A stretch of DNA of 64,000 nt, taken from the NCBI GenBank assembly GCA_000403295.2, contig KE159610.1:167387-231386 (forward strand). Direction: 5' to 3'. Of this stretch, positions 18,084-25,751 are shown piece after piece. Origin of the DNA: Lachnospiraceae bacterium M18-1. GTDB taxonomy: Bacteria; Bacillota; Clostridia; Lachnospirales; Lachnospiraceae. A program made the translations under genes and the position numbers. Every line of letters starts with the position of its first letter. The stretch's first letter is position 1. Below the pieces are notes generated by a model, which worked only from the letters and a program-made list of their open reading frames with translations, did no database searches and was not told the DNA's origin.

Positions 18084-19547
18084 TTAATCCATATTGGGCT
18101 TCGGAGTCGGCGGCACCATACCGTTCTCGAACTCTGTTTTAAATTCATCCTCCAGGGACTGTACATACTCATCTACCGTTGATGTCTCATACCAGACTTC
18201 ATCGATATTGACGATTCTTGTCTGCGTTGCGGACGGGAAGAAGGTGTTGTCATAATATCCGAAATTCCCCTGGTTAACAGCATCTGAAATATCGCTGACT
18301 ACCTTTACAAATTCTGCGGACAGATAATTCATATTACCTGCGTCAACACCGGAGAGGTCCTTCAGAGGAGTTCCCCAGTATCCGGGCCAGGCTGCTGTCA
18401 TTTCCTGCATAAATTCTGCATTCATCATCATATCAATGATTTTTGCAGCTTCATCCTTATGGGAATCCTCCGCGTTTGCATTGATGGACAATGTGCAGGC
18501 CCCGCCTAATGTATAAGTCTCATCCGGAACCTGTTCCGTTGCCGGGAACGGGATAAACGCGATGTTTTCTTCCTTATCGCCTGTAAAGAAGGAAGCTGCC
18601 CACTGGAATGCAATAGACGGTCCCACAAAGAAAGGTGATTTTTCGTCGGATAAGAGCTGCAGTGATTCACTGAAGTTCAGGTTTACATAATCTTCGCCTG
18701 CAAGATATCCTTTATCCCACCATTCTTTTGATTTTTCAATGGCTGCTTTCACGTCGTCATTTACCCACCTTTCTTCGCCCGTCAGAACCTTGTACATGGT
18801 CTGGGGCGTCGCGATATGGGTCAGAAACAGAGACGCGTAATTTTCATTTACCGGCTGCCAGCCTTTATTACCTGTCACAGAAGCATACATTCCCTTTTCG
18901 ATCGCTTCATCCATGATCGCTTCCATTTCTTCGATGGTCGCAGGAACTTCCCAGCCATTATCCTGCAGCACTTTTTTGTTGTAGAATACACCCATTGTGC
19001 TGACGCCGTTTACCAGGCTGTAAAGGCTTCCATGTACTGTACCTGACTCATAATATGGTTCCAGGATCTTGTCCTTCCATCCATACTCTTCTGAATATGC
19101 ATCCATGTTTTCCAGCTTTTCTGCTTCTACCAGCGGCATTACAAAGGATGGGCCGGAACCGTAAATGATGTCTGGTCCCTGATTTGCTGCCAGGGCTGTT
19201 TTGATATCCGCATCTACAGACGGACGGAACTCTACTACAAGCTGATAATCATCCTGGGATGCATTATAGCTGTCTACAAGTATTTTTTTGAAAGCCTCCT
19301 GAGCATATGGCTCTGCACCCCAGAACCACAATGTAATCTCCTCTCTGCCTTCCAGATCTTCATCCTTCATGACAACAACATCGTCCCCTGCTTCTGCGTC
19401 AGAATCTGCATCATCTGAGCCTTCTGTTCCTTCCGTGCTCTCTGTGCTGCTGTCATCAGACTCTTTTGTGGTTGATATCGCGCATCCGGATAAAATAGAT
19501 GTGAACATTGCAGCACACAGTAAAATGGATAACATTTTCTTTTTCAT
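18084..19547 (-). CDS. ABC transporter extracellular solute-binding lipoprotein
   Basis: A 487-residue substrate-binding protein. A lipoprotein signal (MKKKMLSILLCAAMFTSILSGC) places Cys22 as the lipidated residue. A Ser/Glu/Asp-rich linker of about 30 residues follows, then the two-lobed family 1 sugar-binding fold (ITLWFWGAEPYAQEAF onward; GACTLSINANAEDSHKDEAAKIIDMMM near residue 345). It is anchored outside the membrane and delivers its ligand to the permeases. It is the first gene of the transporter operon, behind a strong promoter and repeated GATAAAC boxes. The ligand is unknown; the downstream enzymes suggest a glycoside with an N-ribosyl or similar bond. Confidence 0.93.
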   Translation of the reverse strand: MKKKMLSILLCAAMFTSILSGCAISTTKESDDSSTESTEGTEGSDDADSDAEAGDDVVVMKDEDLEGREEITLWFWGAEPYAQEAFKKILVDSYNASQDDYQLVVEFRPSVDADIKTALAANQGPDIIYGSGPSFVMPLVEAEKLENMDAYSEEYGWKDKILEPYYESGTVHGSLYSLVNGVSTMGVFYNKKVLQDNGWEVPATIEEMEAIMDEAIEKGMYASVTGNKGWQPVNENYASLFLTHIATPQTMYKVLTGEERWVNDDVKAAIEKSKEWWDKGYLAGEDYVNLNFSESLQLLSDEKSPFFVGPSIAFQWAASFFTGDKEENIAFIPFPATEQVPDETYTLGGACTLSINANAEDSHKDEAAKIIDMMMNAEFMQEMTAAWPGYWGTPLKDLSGVDAGNMNYLSAEFVKVVSDISDAVNQGNFGYYDNTFFPSATQTRIVNIDEVWYETSTVDEYVQSLEDEFKTEFENGMVPPTPKPNMD

Positions 19548-19577
19548 GTACTTCCTCCTTTAATTTCATCACTTTTT

Positions 19578-19602
19578 GATAAACTTTTATCTTTTGTTTA
19601 TC
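19578..19602. promoter_or_regulatory. Candidate LacI-type operator just after the transporter start site
   Basis: GATAAAC and GTTTATC form an inverted pair with 11 bases between. The site is 14-38 bases downstream of the transcription start predicted from the promoter at 19623-19651, a position suited to a roadblock. The sequence TGATAAACTTT here (19577-19587) recurs twice at 19769-19789. Confidence 0.55.
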
Positions 19603-19622
19603 ATTTTTTATTTGTTAAGCAT

Positions 19623-19651
19623 ACTATATCTTAGTTTTTCTCATTTGTCAA
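19623..19651 (-). promoter_or_regulatory. Sigma-A promoter of the transporter operon
   Basis: On the minus strand TTGACA (19646-19651), a 17-base spacer and TATAGT (19623-19628). The predicted start is near 19616, about 69 bases before the binding-protein ATG. Confidence 0.8.
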
Positions 19652-19768
19652 TTACCATTTATGCACATTATTAATTTGACATAATATAATTTTCGTTATT
19701 TTTTACACATTAAATTAAATAATCTGATTATTAATATTTTATCAAATATATTTTTCTTTGTTTACATA

Positions 19769-19789
19769 TGATAAACTTTGATAAACTTT
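19769..19789. promoter_or_regulatory. Candidate upstream operator, tandem GATAAAC boxes
   Basis: TGATAAACTTT occurs twice with a 10-bp period, so both boxes face the same side of the helix. They lie about 150-175 bp upstream of the transporter start. Together with the downstream box they could allow looping by the LacI-type regulator encoded next door. The rest of 19652-19931 is very AT-rich with no gene. Confidence 0.5.
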
Positions 19790-19931
19790 ATGTTTTTGTA
19801 AGTTATGCACAAAAAAAACACATTCATTTCTATGAATCTTACAAAACATAAAAATAACTGTGCTTTTTATTTTATAACTCATAAATGATACTCACGGCCG
19901 ATGAAATCTGGCGCTCAGTATATAGCCGGTA

Positions 19932-20960
19932 TCAATGCCCGATTCTTTTTACAGAATCTCCCTGCCGCAGGGTGGGGGTAAAATAATTCGTATGGATCCC
20001 CCCGATCTCTTCATGCCGGATCCGGCTGATCAGCACTTCCACTGCCTTTCGCCCCATCTGCTCCCCCGGCTGAATGATACTGGTCAGCATGGGATTCACC
20101 CACCCGGCCTCCCTGAGATTTCCAAAACTCACGATTGAAATATCCTCTCCGATCACCTTGTTGTTATCTCTGGCATATTCATATACCCCCAGTGACATTT
20201 CTCCATTGCAGGATACCAGCCCTGTCACACCCTTTGAAAGAAGATAACCGGTTCCCTCGTACCCTGACTGCCGGGAATATTCTCCATAGTAGACCAGTTC
20301 TTCGTCATACTCCAGGCCATGGAGCGCCAGGCTGTCCTTATAGCCTTCCACTCTTTTTCTGGTGTTATAGATTTCTTTTTTTCCGGCCAGAATCCCAATC
20401 CTTCGATGGCCGTAGCTGAGCAGATGGTCCATTGCCATGTCAGCGCCCAGTTTATTGTCCGTTGTGATAAAATCACAAAACACCTTATAGACCGCTTTAT
20501 CCAACAGCAGATACTGGATCCCGGAATGCTTCAGCGCTTCCCCCAGCAGGATATGGTTATCCCCTGTATTCATGTCATTCGGCGGAATCAGGATCAACCC
20601 GGCCGCCCCAATGAACACCGCTATTTCAATCTGCTCAATACACTTCTGCGTTGTCTCCGAACAGTACAGCTGAAATACATGGTAGTCATACAACGACGCA
20701 TACTCTTCAATCCCCTGCATGCATTCTTCAATCAGTTCATTCCGAAGGCGCGGATAGATCAGCGCGATCAGCCGGCCGCTATACCTGCTTTTGCTTTTTA
20801 TTCTGTCTTTCTTTCTGACATAGCCGATTTCCCTGGCCGTATCAAATATTTTCTGTCTCGTTTCTTCTGAGATCCTGCAATCCCTGTGATTCAGCACCAA
20901 AGAAACACTTGCAGAAGAAACTCCGACCCGTTCTGCAATCTCCCTGATCGTTGCTTTCAA
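19932..20960 (-). CDS. LacI-family transcriptional regulator
   Basis: A 342-residue regulator. Residues 1-50 carry the LacI helix-turn-helix and hinge (IREIAERVGVSSASVSLVLNHRDCRISEETRQKI), and the remainder is a periplasmic-binding-protein-like ligand domain with typical LNSIAQPG-like text (LTSIIQPGEQMGRKAVEVLI) near the end. The start is TTG behind GAGGTGA. It has its own promoter and lies directly upstream of the ABC transporter operon on the same strand, so it is the likely local repressor, responding to the imported sugar or a product. Candidate binding sites are the GATAAAC boxes at 19577-19602 and 19769-19789. Confidence 0.92.
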   Translation of the reverse strand: MKATIREIAERVGVSSASVSLVLNHRDCRISEETRQKIFDTAREIGYVRKKDRIKSKSRYSGRLIALIYPRLRNELIEECMQGIEEYASLYDYHVFQLYCSETTQKCIEQIEIAVFIGAAGLILIPPNDMNTGDNHILLGEALKHSGIQYLLLDKAVYKVFCDFITTDNKLGADMAMDHLLSYGHRRIGILAGKKEIYNTRKRVEGYKDSLALHGLEYDEELVYYGEYSRQSGYEGTGYLLSKGVTGLVSCNGEMSLGVYEYARDNNKVIGEDISIVSFGNLREAGWVNPMLTSIIQPGEQMGRKAVEVLISRIRHEEIGGIHTNYFTPTLRQGDSVKRIGH

Positions 20961-21006
20961 TCAATCACCTCGCTCCTTTTGCGGGAGTTCAATTTGCCCT
21001 CTTTCT

Positions 21007-21035
21007 ATTCTAGTGTGCTGACAAGCAGATTGCAA
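21007..21035 (-). promoter_or_regulatory. Sigma-A promoter of the LacI-family gene
   Basis: On the minus strand TTGCAA (21030-21035), a 17-base spacer and TAGAAT (21007-21012); the regulator's start codon is about 40 bases downstream. Confidence 0.65.
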
Positions 21036-21058
21036 GTTTTTTGGTAAATAATTACTAT

Positions 21059-21646
21059 TTAATTTTCAGAAAAAAAGTTTAGCAGCATCAGCCCATTATC
21101 CAGATTCGAGGCATTGCCAGCCAGACCAGCCACCGGCTTCTTCATCTGGACCCCGGCAATCTCCCCGGCATATTTTCCAAAACAGCTTTCCGGTCCCGTA
21201 CCGGTCACATTGCCTTCCTTATCATACTCCGCCAGCCCGCACAGGAAAGCGTCCGGCTGCTCTGCTTCTGTGTCGCCCAGATCCTTCAGATACCCGGCCT
21301 GTGCGTATTCCGTCATCTGCTCTTCTTCCCCAATGATCACATCCACTACCTCCGCCCGGATCCAGGTCAGTGCAACTGCTTTATTCGTCCCGACTCCGGC
21401 AGAGATGGTCCGAATTTCTATTTTCTCATCCTCAGCCGTCCCCAGCACTTCCCGGACCTGCTGCTCCAGCACGGAGGTATCCTCCATAAATTCCAGGACC
21501 AGCACGGAAACGGCCGTCTTTTTGTTCTGCACAAACATGATATTGATAAAATATGCTACAAGCAGAAGGACCGCACAGCCTGCCAGTAATGCGGCGGCAT
21601 ATTTTTTTATGAAACTGATCAAGTGATTTTCTTTTTTCTCTGCCAT
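21059..21646 (-). CDS. Membrane-anchored protein of unknown function
   Basis: A 195-residue protein with one N-terminal transmembrane segment (about residues 15-37) preceded by Lys residues, so the bulk faces outside. The outer part is acidic and contains alternating short strands and helices (VLVLEFMEDTSVLEQQV, EVVDVIIGEEEQM), faintly like one lobe of a solute-binding protein. I recognise no named family. The gene starts 6 bp after the adenine deaminase stop, so the two are co-transcribed. A link to purine handling is only positional. Confidence 0.65.
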   Translation of the reverse strand: MAEKKENHLISFIKKYAAALLAGCAVLLLVAYFINIMFVQNKKTAVSVLVLEFMEDTSVLEQQVREVLGTAEDEKIEIRTISAGVGTNKAVALTWIRAEVVDVIIGEEEQMTEYAQAGYLKDLGDTEAEQPDAFLCGLAEYDKEGNVTGTGPESCFGKYAGEIAGVQMKKPVAGLAGNASNLDNGLMLLNFFSEN

Positions 21647-21652
21647 CTCTTT

Positions 21653-23350
21653 CTACTCTTTGATAAACTGCATTGTCGTCACATCAAACATCCCGGCTTC
21701 CGTAAGCCGCAGCTCCGGAATCACTGTCAGCGCCATAAAGGAAAGCGTGATGAACGGATCCACTCCTTCGGATACGCCCATATTCCGTGCTTTTTGCACC
21801 ATTTCTCCGGTTTTCTTCTGCACGTCTTCCGCATGACCCACACTCATCAGCCCGCCAATCGAAAGAGGCAGTTCATCCACCACTTTTCCGCCTGAAGCAA
21901 TCACGTATCCTCCCTGAATCCGCTCCAATTCCCGGACTGCGCACAGGATATCCCGGTCATTATCGCCTGCCGCAATGATATTGTGGGAATCGTGGGAAAT
22001 GGTGGTGGCAATGGCGCCGGACCGGATCCCGTACCCTTTCACCGGGCACACGCCCACCTTGCCGTTCTTGCCATACCTTTCTACCACGGCCAGCTTCGCA
22101 TAATCCTGATCCGGGATGAATACTCCGTGCCGGCCCGGCACTTCTTCCTCCCTGTGCAGGGTCAGCAGTTCATTGGGCACAAGCTCCAGTACATGGTTCT
22201 TTTCTTTTTTCACCAGGAGAAGATCTTCCTCTGACATGCTCCGAATCCTGACTGTGCGGAGAAGGGCCCGGTCTTTCAGCTCATACGCAAATGAATCCAG
22301 CCATGCTTCGTCCACAATCCTTCCGTCTTTGAGTACCATGGAAGGCACTGCTTCTTTCAGATCGTCAATGATCAGAAGGTCTGCCCTGTAGCCCGGCCCT
22401 ACCGCTCCATTTTCTTTGAGACCGTAGAACCTCGCTGCATTCCAGGACGCCATCTTATAGGCTCTGACCTCCGGCACACCCAGGGCGATCGCTTTGCGGA
22501 CACAGTAATTGATATGTCCGTCCTTTTCGATATCCTCCAGATGCTTATCGTCTGTACAGAACATGCATCGATCCAGGGAAGCCCCGTTTTTCAGCAGGCC
22601 GCCCAGGATGCTTTCCAGATTCTTCGCCCCGCTGCCTTCCCGTACAAGGATGTGGAATCCGGCACGCAGCTTTTCCAGCGCTTCCTCACCTGAGGAACAC
22701 TCATGGTCGTCCTGGATCCCGGCCATCCGGTATGCCTGAATCTCTTTCTGTGAGATTCCCGGAGCATGCCCGTCCATCACCATTTCCGAAAATGCATGCA
22801 GCTTATCCAATGTCTCCGGGTCCTCGTTCAGTACATCCACGAACCGCATCATCTCTCCTAAGCCCAATACCCTTGGATGGGATTTGTATTCCGCCATGTC
22901 CTCTGCCAGAAATTTTCCGGCGCCGTTCGTATCAATGTTGGTAGCAGGCACTGAGGAAGGCACCATGACATAGACGTCCGCCGGGACATGGTCCGACGCG
23001 TCCAGAATGTATTCCATTCCCCGCTTTCCGCATACGTTCACGATCTCATGAGGATCCGCCACGATCCCGGTGGTTCCTTTTCTTATAATGTACCTGGTAA
23101 ACTCCAGAGGGGACACCATGGAAGATTCAATATGTACATGGGTGTCGATCAGCCCCGGGGCGATGTACTTGCCCGTGCAGTCGATCTCCCGTTCCCCTTC
23201 GTAGCTCCCAAGTCCCACAATACGGCCGTCCACAATGGCCACATCACAGGGGACGATCTCCTCTGAAAATACATTCAATACGTTGCCGTTCTTCAGTACC
23301 AGGTCTGCAGGAATCTCTCCCTTTGCAGCCCGGATCATGCTTTTGCTCAT
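21653..23350 (-). CDS. ade: Adenine deaminase
   Basis: About 565 residues, the length expected for bacterial Ade. The metal-dependent amidohydrolase core has APGLIDTHVHIESSM near residue 57-70, GVVADPHEI-type sequence (TGIVADPHEIVNV), and the GLGEMMR and DGHAPGI motifs that carry further metal ligands. The C-terminal domain ends with a His-rich ATTISHDSHNI segment. It converts adenine to hypoxanthine and ammonia in the cytoplasm, feeding purine salvage. The ATG at 23350 has GGAGG 5 bases upstream; the open frame extends to 23395 without a better site. It is followed directly by a membrane-anchored protein gene. Confidence 0.95.
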   Translation of the reverse strand: MSKSMIRAAKGEIPADLVLKNGNVLNVFSEEIVPCDVAIVDGRIVGLGSYEGEREIDCTGKYIAPGLIDTHVHIESSMVSPLEFTRYIIRKGTTGIVADPHEIVNVCGKRGMEYILDASDHVPADVYVMVPSSVPATNIDTNGAGKFLAEDMAEYKSHPRVLGLGEMMRFVDVLNEDPETLDKLHAFSEMVMDGHAPGISQKEIQAYRMAGIQDDHECSSGEEALEKLRAGFHILVREGSGAKNLESILGGLLKNGASLDRCMFCTDDKHLEDIEKDGHINYCVRKAIALGVPEVRAYKMASWNAARFYGLKENGAVGPGYRADLLIIDDLKEAVPSMVLKDGRIVDEAWLDSFAYELKDRALLRTVRIRSMSEEDLLLVKKEKNHVLELVPNELLTLHREEEVPGRHGVFIPDQDYAKLAVVERYGKNGKVGVCPVKGYGIRSGAIATTISHDSHNIIAAGDNDRDILCAVRELERIQGGYVIASGGKVVDELPLSIGGLMSVGHAEDVQKKTGEMVQKARNMGVSEGVDPFITLSFMALTVIPELRLTEAGMFDVTTMQFIKE

Positions 23351-23510
23351 AGCAGCCTCCTTTTTTTCTTTATTTGAAAGAGCATCCAACCACACAGCTG
23401 GAAATCTTTTTTCGCCTTAAAAATATAATCCGTTGTTGTAATATCTTAGCATAAAGGAAAGTTCTTTGCAAGCAGAGCAAAAGTCCGCTTATAGTAACGG
23501 CTCATGAATC

Positions 23511-23549
23511 GGTTACAGTTCGCGGCCTGTTAGACTGTGAACTGTAACC
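23511..23549. repeat. Perfect 11-bp inverted repeat after tag
   Basis: ggttacagttc and gaactgtaacc flank a 17-base loop. It lies 8 bp past the tag stop codon but lacks a clear T-run, so it may be a weak terminator or a dispersed palindrome. No other gene signal is seen between 23351 and 23556. Confidence 0.55.
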
Positions 23550-23556
23550 ATGAATC

Positions 23557-24126
23557 TTAATGCTTTCCGCCGCAATGCTCCAAAAAGCATCCATCCTCAT
23601 GGGAATAGATCACTCCGACTGCCTGCAGATATGCATAGATGATCGTTGTTCCGACAAACGTCATCCCCCGCTTTTTCAGATCCTTTGACACCTGATCCGA
23701 AAGTTCCGATGATGCGAGCCCTTTTTCATATATGACCTTGCCGTCTGTCCAGTGCCAGATATAGTGTGAAAATTTCCCATATTCCTTCTGAATCTCCTGA
23801 AATACTTTTGCGTTCGATACTGCAGCACGGATCTTCCGCTTATTGCGGATGATATCCGGATTTTCCTGCAGCCTTTCGAAATCCTCTTCCGTATATGCAC
23901 ACACCTTTTCCAGATCAAATCCGTCGAATGCCTCCCGGAAAGCCTCCTGCTTATTCAGCACACATTCCCAGGAGAGTCCGGCCTGAAAGGATTCCAGTAC
24001 CAGCATTTCAAACAGCTTATGGTCGTCATATACGGGAACGCCCCATTCCTCATCATGGTAGTGAATATACTTCTCATTGTTGGGATTGGCCCAACGGCAT
24101 CTTACTTTTCCATCGTCCCACTGCAT
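23557..24126 (-). CDS. tag: DNA-3-methyladenine glycosylase I
   Basis: A 189-residue protein, the normal size for Tag. The start RCRWANPNNEKYIHYHDEEWGVPVYDD, the SWECVLNKQEAFREAF region and the C-terminal zinc-binding His/Cys cluster (SHEDGCFLEHC) are diagnostic. It removes 3-methyladenine from alkylated DNA by cleaving the N-glycosidic bond, starting base excision repair. It appears monocistronic, bounded by a hairpin downstream and a dispersed structured repeat upstream. Confidence 0.96.
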   Translation of the reverse strand: MQWDDGKVRCRWANPNNEKYIHYHDEEWGVPVYDDHKLFEMLVLESFQAGLSWECVLNKQEAFREAFDGFDLEKVCAYTEEDFERLQENPDIIRNKRKIRAAVSNAKVFQEIQKEYGKFSHYIWHWTDGKVIYEKGLASSELSDQVSKDLKKRGMTFVGTTIIYAYLQAVGVIYSHEDGCFLEHCGGKH

Positions 24127-24311
24127 GATTCTATTCCTTTCTTATCCCTGCGCCCTCAAATGTCATCTGATTTGTTCCTGATCAGCCCTCTTCCCTTATC
24201 CCTTTGAAAGAAAGCCTTTCTACGCATTATAGCACACAATGTCTTTACTGTGTAACCGATTTTCTCCGGGCAGCAAATACACTTTTTACGTAAATAAGTT
24301 TTCAGAACAAA

Positions 24312-24441
24312 GAGTTTCGCTTGCGAAACTCGCGCCTGCGGCGGTCGCATCGCGACATCCACCTTGTACGCCGTAGTGCGCATCCCCCGGAGGGTTTTCA
24401 TTCTATAGGAAAATTCGGTGAAGTTTCCTATAGAATGAAAA
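24312..24441. repeat. Structured dispersed repeat, copy A
   Basis: A 130-bp element: an 8-bp hairpin (gagtttcg with cgaaactc, loop cttg), a conserved core of about 63 bases (gcctgcggcggtcgcat onward to ccccggaggg), then a perfect 18-bp hairpin (ttttcattctataggaaa, 24395-24412, with 24424-24441). Two more copies lie at 45785-45892 and 45897-46014. It falls between DUF1284 and tag, where its second hairpin could terminate minus-strand transcripts. The remaining sequence in 24127-24311 shows nothing recognisable. Confidence 0.85.
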
Positions 24442-24452
24442 AGCAGAGGTAT

Positions 24453-24857
24453 TCATCCCTCTGCTTTACTCTTCTTTCCCAATATCTTCTCCCGGCAGGC
24501 GCTGACCGGATACCAGCTGCACCCTTTACATATGTCTGAGAGCATATCCGGCGTAATCTCTTCTTTTATCTTTTGCACCAGCTCCTGATAAATATAGTCC
24601 TTCTCTTCCAGATGGAAATATTCCGCCGCTTTTCGGTCAAATCTTTTCACCTTTTCATTGGTACTGCACATGTCCGTTCCCAGCATATTAGGACAACTGC
24701 TGCATAATTCATCTGTGGAAAACTTCAAATGTATCGTAACCGGCTCATCGCCTCGAAGCTTCTCAGTCACCCGGTTCATATTTTCTACAAATTTGTCACT
24801 GTACCCTTTTCCGGAATATCCTTGGGTACAGAGAAGATGATGCGGTCTTAAGTCCAT
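24453..24857 (-). CDS. DUF1284 domain protein
   Basis: A 134-residue protein starting MDLRPHHLLC, the hallmark of DUF1284. It has about ten Cys residues: Cys10, then clusters LCSSCPNML and TDMC near 52-64, and DICKGCSW plus SAC near 110-121, suggesting an iron-sulfur or zinc site. Function is unknown. The ATG at 24857 has GGGAGG 7 bases upstream and overlaps the bioY stop by 10 bases, so translation is coupled to bioY. The same frame stays open upstream to 25421 antisense-like over bioY, but that part is not coding. Confidence 0.88.
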   Translation of the reverse strand: MDLRPHHLLCTQGYSGKGYSDKFVENMNRVTEKLRGDEPVTIHLKFSTDELCSSCPNMLGTDMCSTNEKVKRFDRKAAEYFHLEEKDYIYQELVQKIKEEITPDMLSDICKGCSWYPVSACREKILGKKSKAEG

Positions 24858-25399
24858 TGCAGCACCTCCCCCAATCTTGCCTGCAGCTTCAGCCCCAATA
24901 TAGATGCCGCGGCAGCTTTGATCACCGCCGTCGGAAGGAAGGGCAGCACACATGCCGTAAAACCTGTCCAAACGGACGTTTTCATCAGGACGCAGAACAT
25001 CAGCACTCCGACTGCATAATTGGCTGCCGTCCCTAAGATCAGAAATAAAAGAAACATCCCTTTGTGCTTTCTCAGCTTTGTACCTGCACCGATCAGGTAT
25101 GCCATGATCGGGAAGGATAAGAGAAATCCTCCGGTAGGCCCGATGAGATGATGGAAACCTCCGCTGAAACCGGCCAGCACCGGAACGCCGATCGCTCCTA
25201 ACAGTACATAAATGATCATAGAAACTGCCCCCCGCTTTGCGCCGAGGACAACTCCGGACAAAGTCACGGCAAAGGTCTGCATGGTCATCGGCACTCCCAT
25301 CGGCATGGGTATGGAAATCTGCGCCATGACCGCTGTGATGGCCGTCATGATAGCAATGCTGCATATGTCCTGGACGGAAATTTTTGAATGATACATCAT
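24848..25399 (-). CDS. bioY: Biotin transporter BioY (ECF S component)
   Basis: A 183-residue membrane protein with about six spans. Typical BioY text is present: ISIPMPMGVPMTMQTFAVTLSG near residue 28-50, FSGGFHHLIGPTGGFLLSFP around 78-98 and PFLPTAVIKAAAAS near the end. It binds biotin and imports it with a shared energy-coupling factor module encoded elsewhere. It is expressed from a sigma-A promoter overlapped by a BirA-type operator. The DUF1284 gene is coupled downstream. Confidence 0.95.
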   Translation of the reverse strand: MMYHSKISVQDICSIAIMTAITAVMAQISIPMPMGVPMTMQTFAVTLSGVVLGAKRGAVSMIIYVLLGAIGVPVLAGFSGGFHHLIGPTGGFLLSFPIMAYLIGAGTKLRKHKGMFLLFLILGTAANYAVGVLMFCVLMKTSVWTGFTACVLPFLPTAVIKAAAASILGLKLQARLGEVLQWT

Positions 25400-25554
25400 A
25401 GATACCTCCTGGTATTTTCACATACGAAATCGGACGAAGTATGCCTGTCCTGCAGGGACATGAATTATGGGTTGGTCATAATGAGGCGCCCTTGGGTATG
25501 ATCTTCTGGAGTCCTCTCCCCCTTTTATACAGGCATCAGATTGAATCCTTCCTC

Positions 25555-25583
25555 AGTATAAATGTATATACAGCAATTGTCAA
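25555..25583 (-). promoter_or_regulatory. Sigma-A promoter of bioY
   Basis: On the minus strand a perfect TTGACA (25578-25583), a 17-base spacer and TATACT (25555-25560). The predicted start near 25548 gives a leader of about 150 bases. Confidence 0.85.
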
Positions 25584-25606
25584 CCTTTTTATTTTTTTAG
25601 TTTACA
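25577..25606. promoter_or_regulatory. BirA-type biotin operator
   Basis: The half-sites TTGTCAAC (25577-25584) and GTTTACA (25600-25606) form the spaced dyad TGTNAAC-N15-GTTNACA typical of biotin-repressor sites in Firmicutes. The left half overlaps the -35 box of bioY, so bound BirA-biotinyl-AMP would block RNA polymerase. Confidence 0.8.
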
Positions 25607-25630
25607 TTATGTTGCTGTTCACACAGGATA

Positions 25631-25659
25631 TTGAAAAAACAATATTTCCATATTATAAT
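25631..25659 (+). promoter_or_regulatory. Sigma-A promoter of rqcH
   Basis: TTGAAA (25631-25636), 17-base spacer, TATAAT (25654-25659); the rqcH ATG is 93 bases downstream. It diverges from the bioY promoter and begins about 25 bp beyond the BirA site. Confidence 0.8.
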
Positions 25660-25751
25660 ATATCAATCGGACCACATACTGCAAAAAGAATATGTCTCCG
25701 TAAATCACAGTGACTTTTTTACACTTCCAAACAGAAAGTGAGGAATACATT

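Noticed and set aside
24858..25421. Upstream extension of the DUF1284 frame across bioY
   Set aside because: The extension has the odd composition of a shifted membrane-protein gene, while bioY in the other frame is unmistakable and DUF1284 has its own ribosome site at its family start.
25400..25554. bioY leader considered for a riboswitch
   Set aside because: No conserved riboswitch motif is evident; the BirA operator explains regulation.
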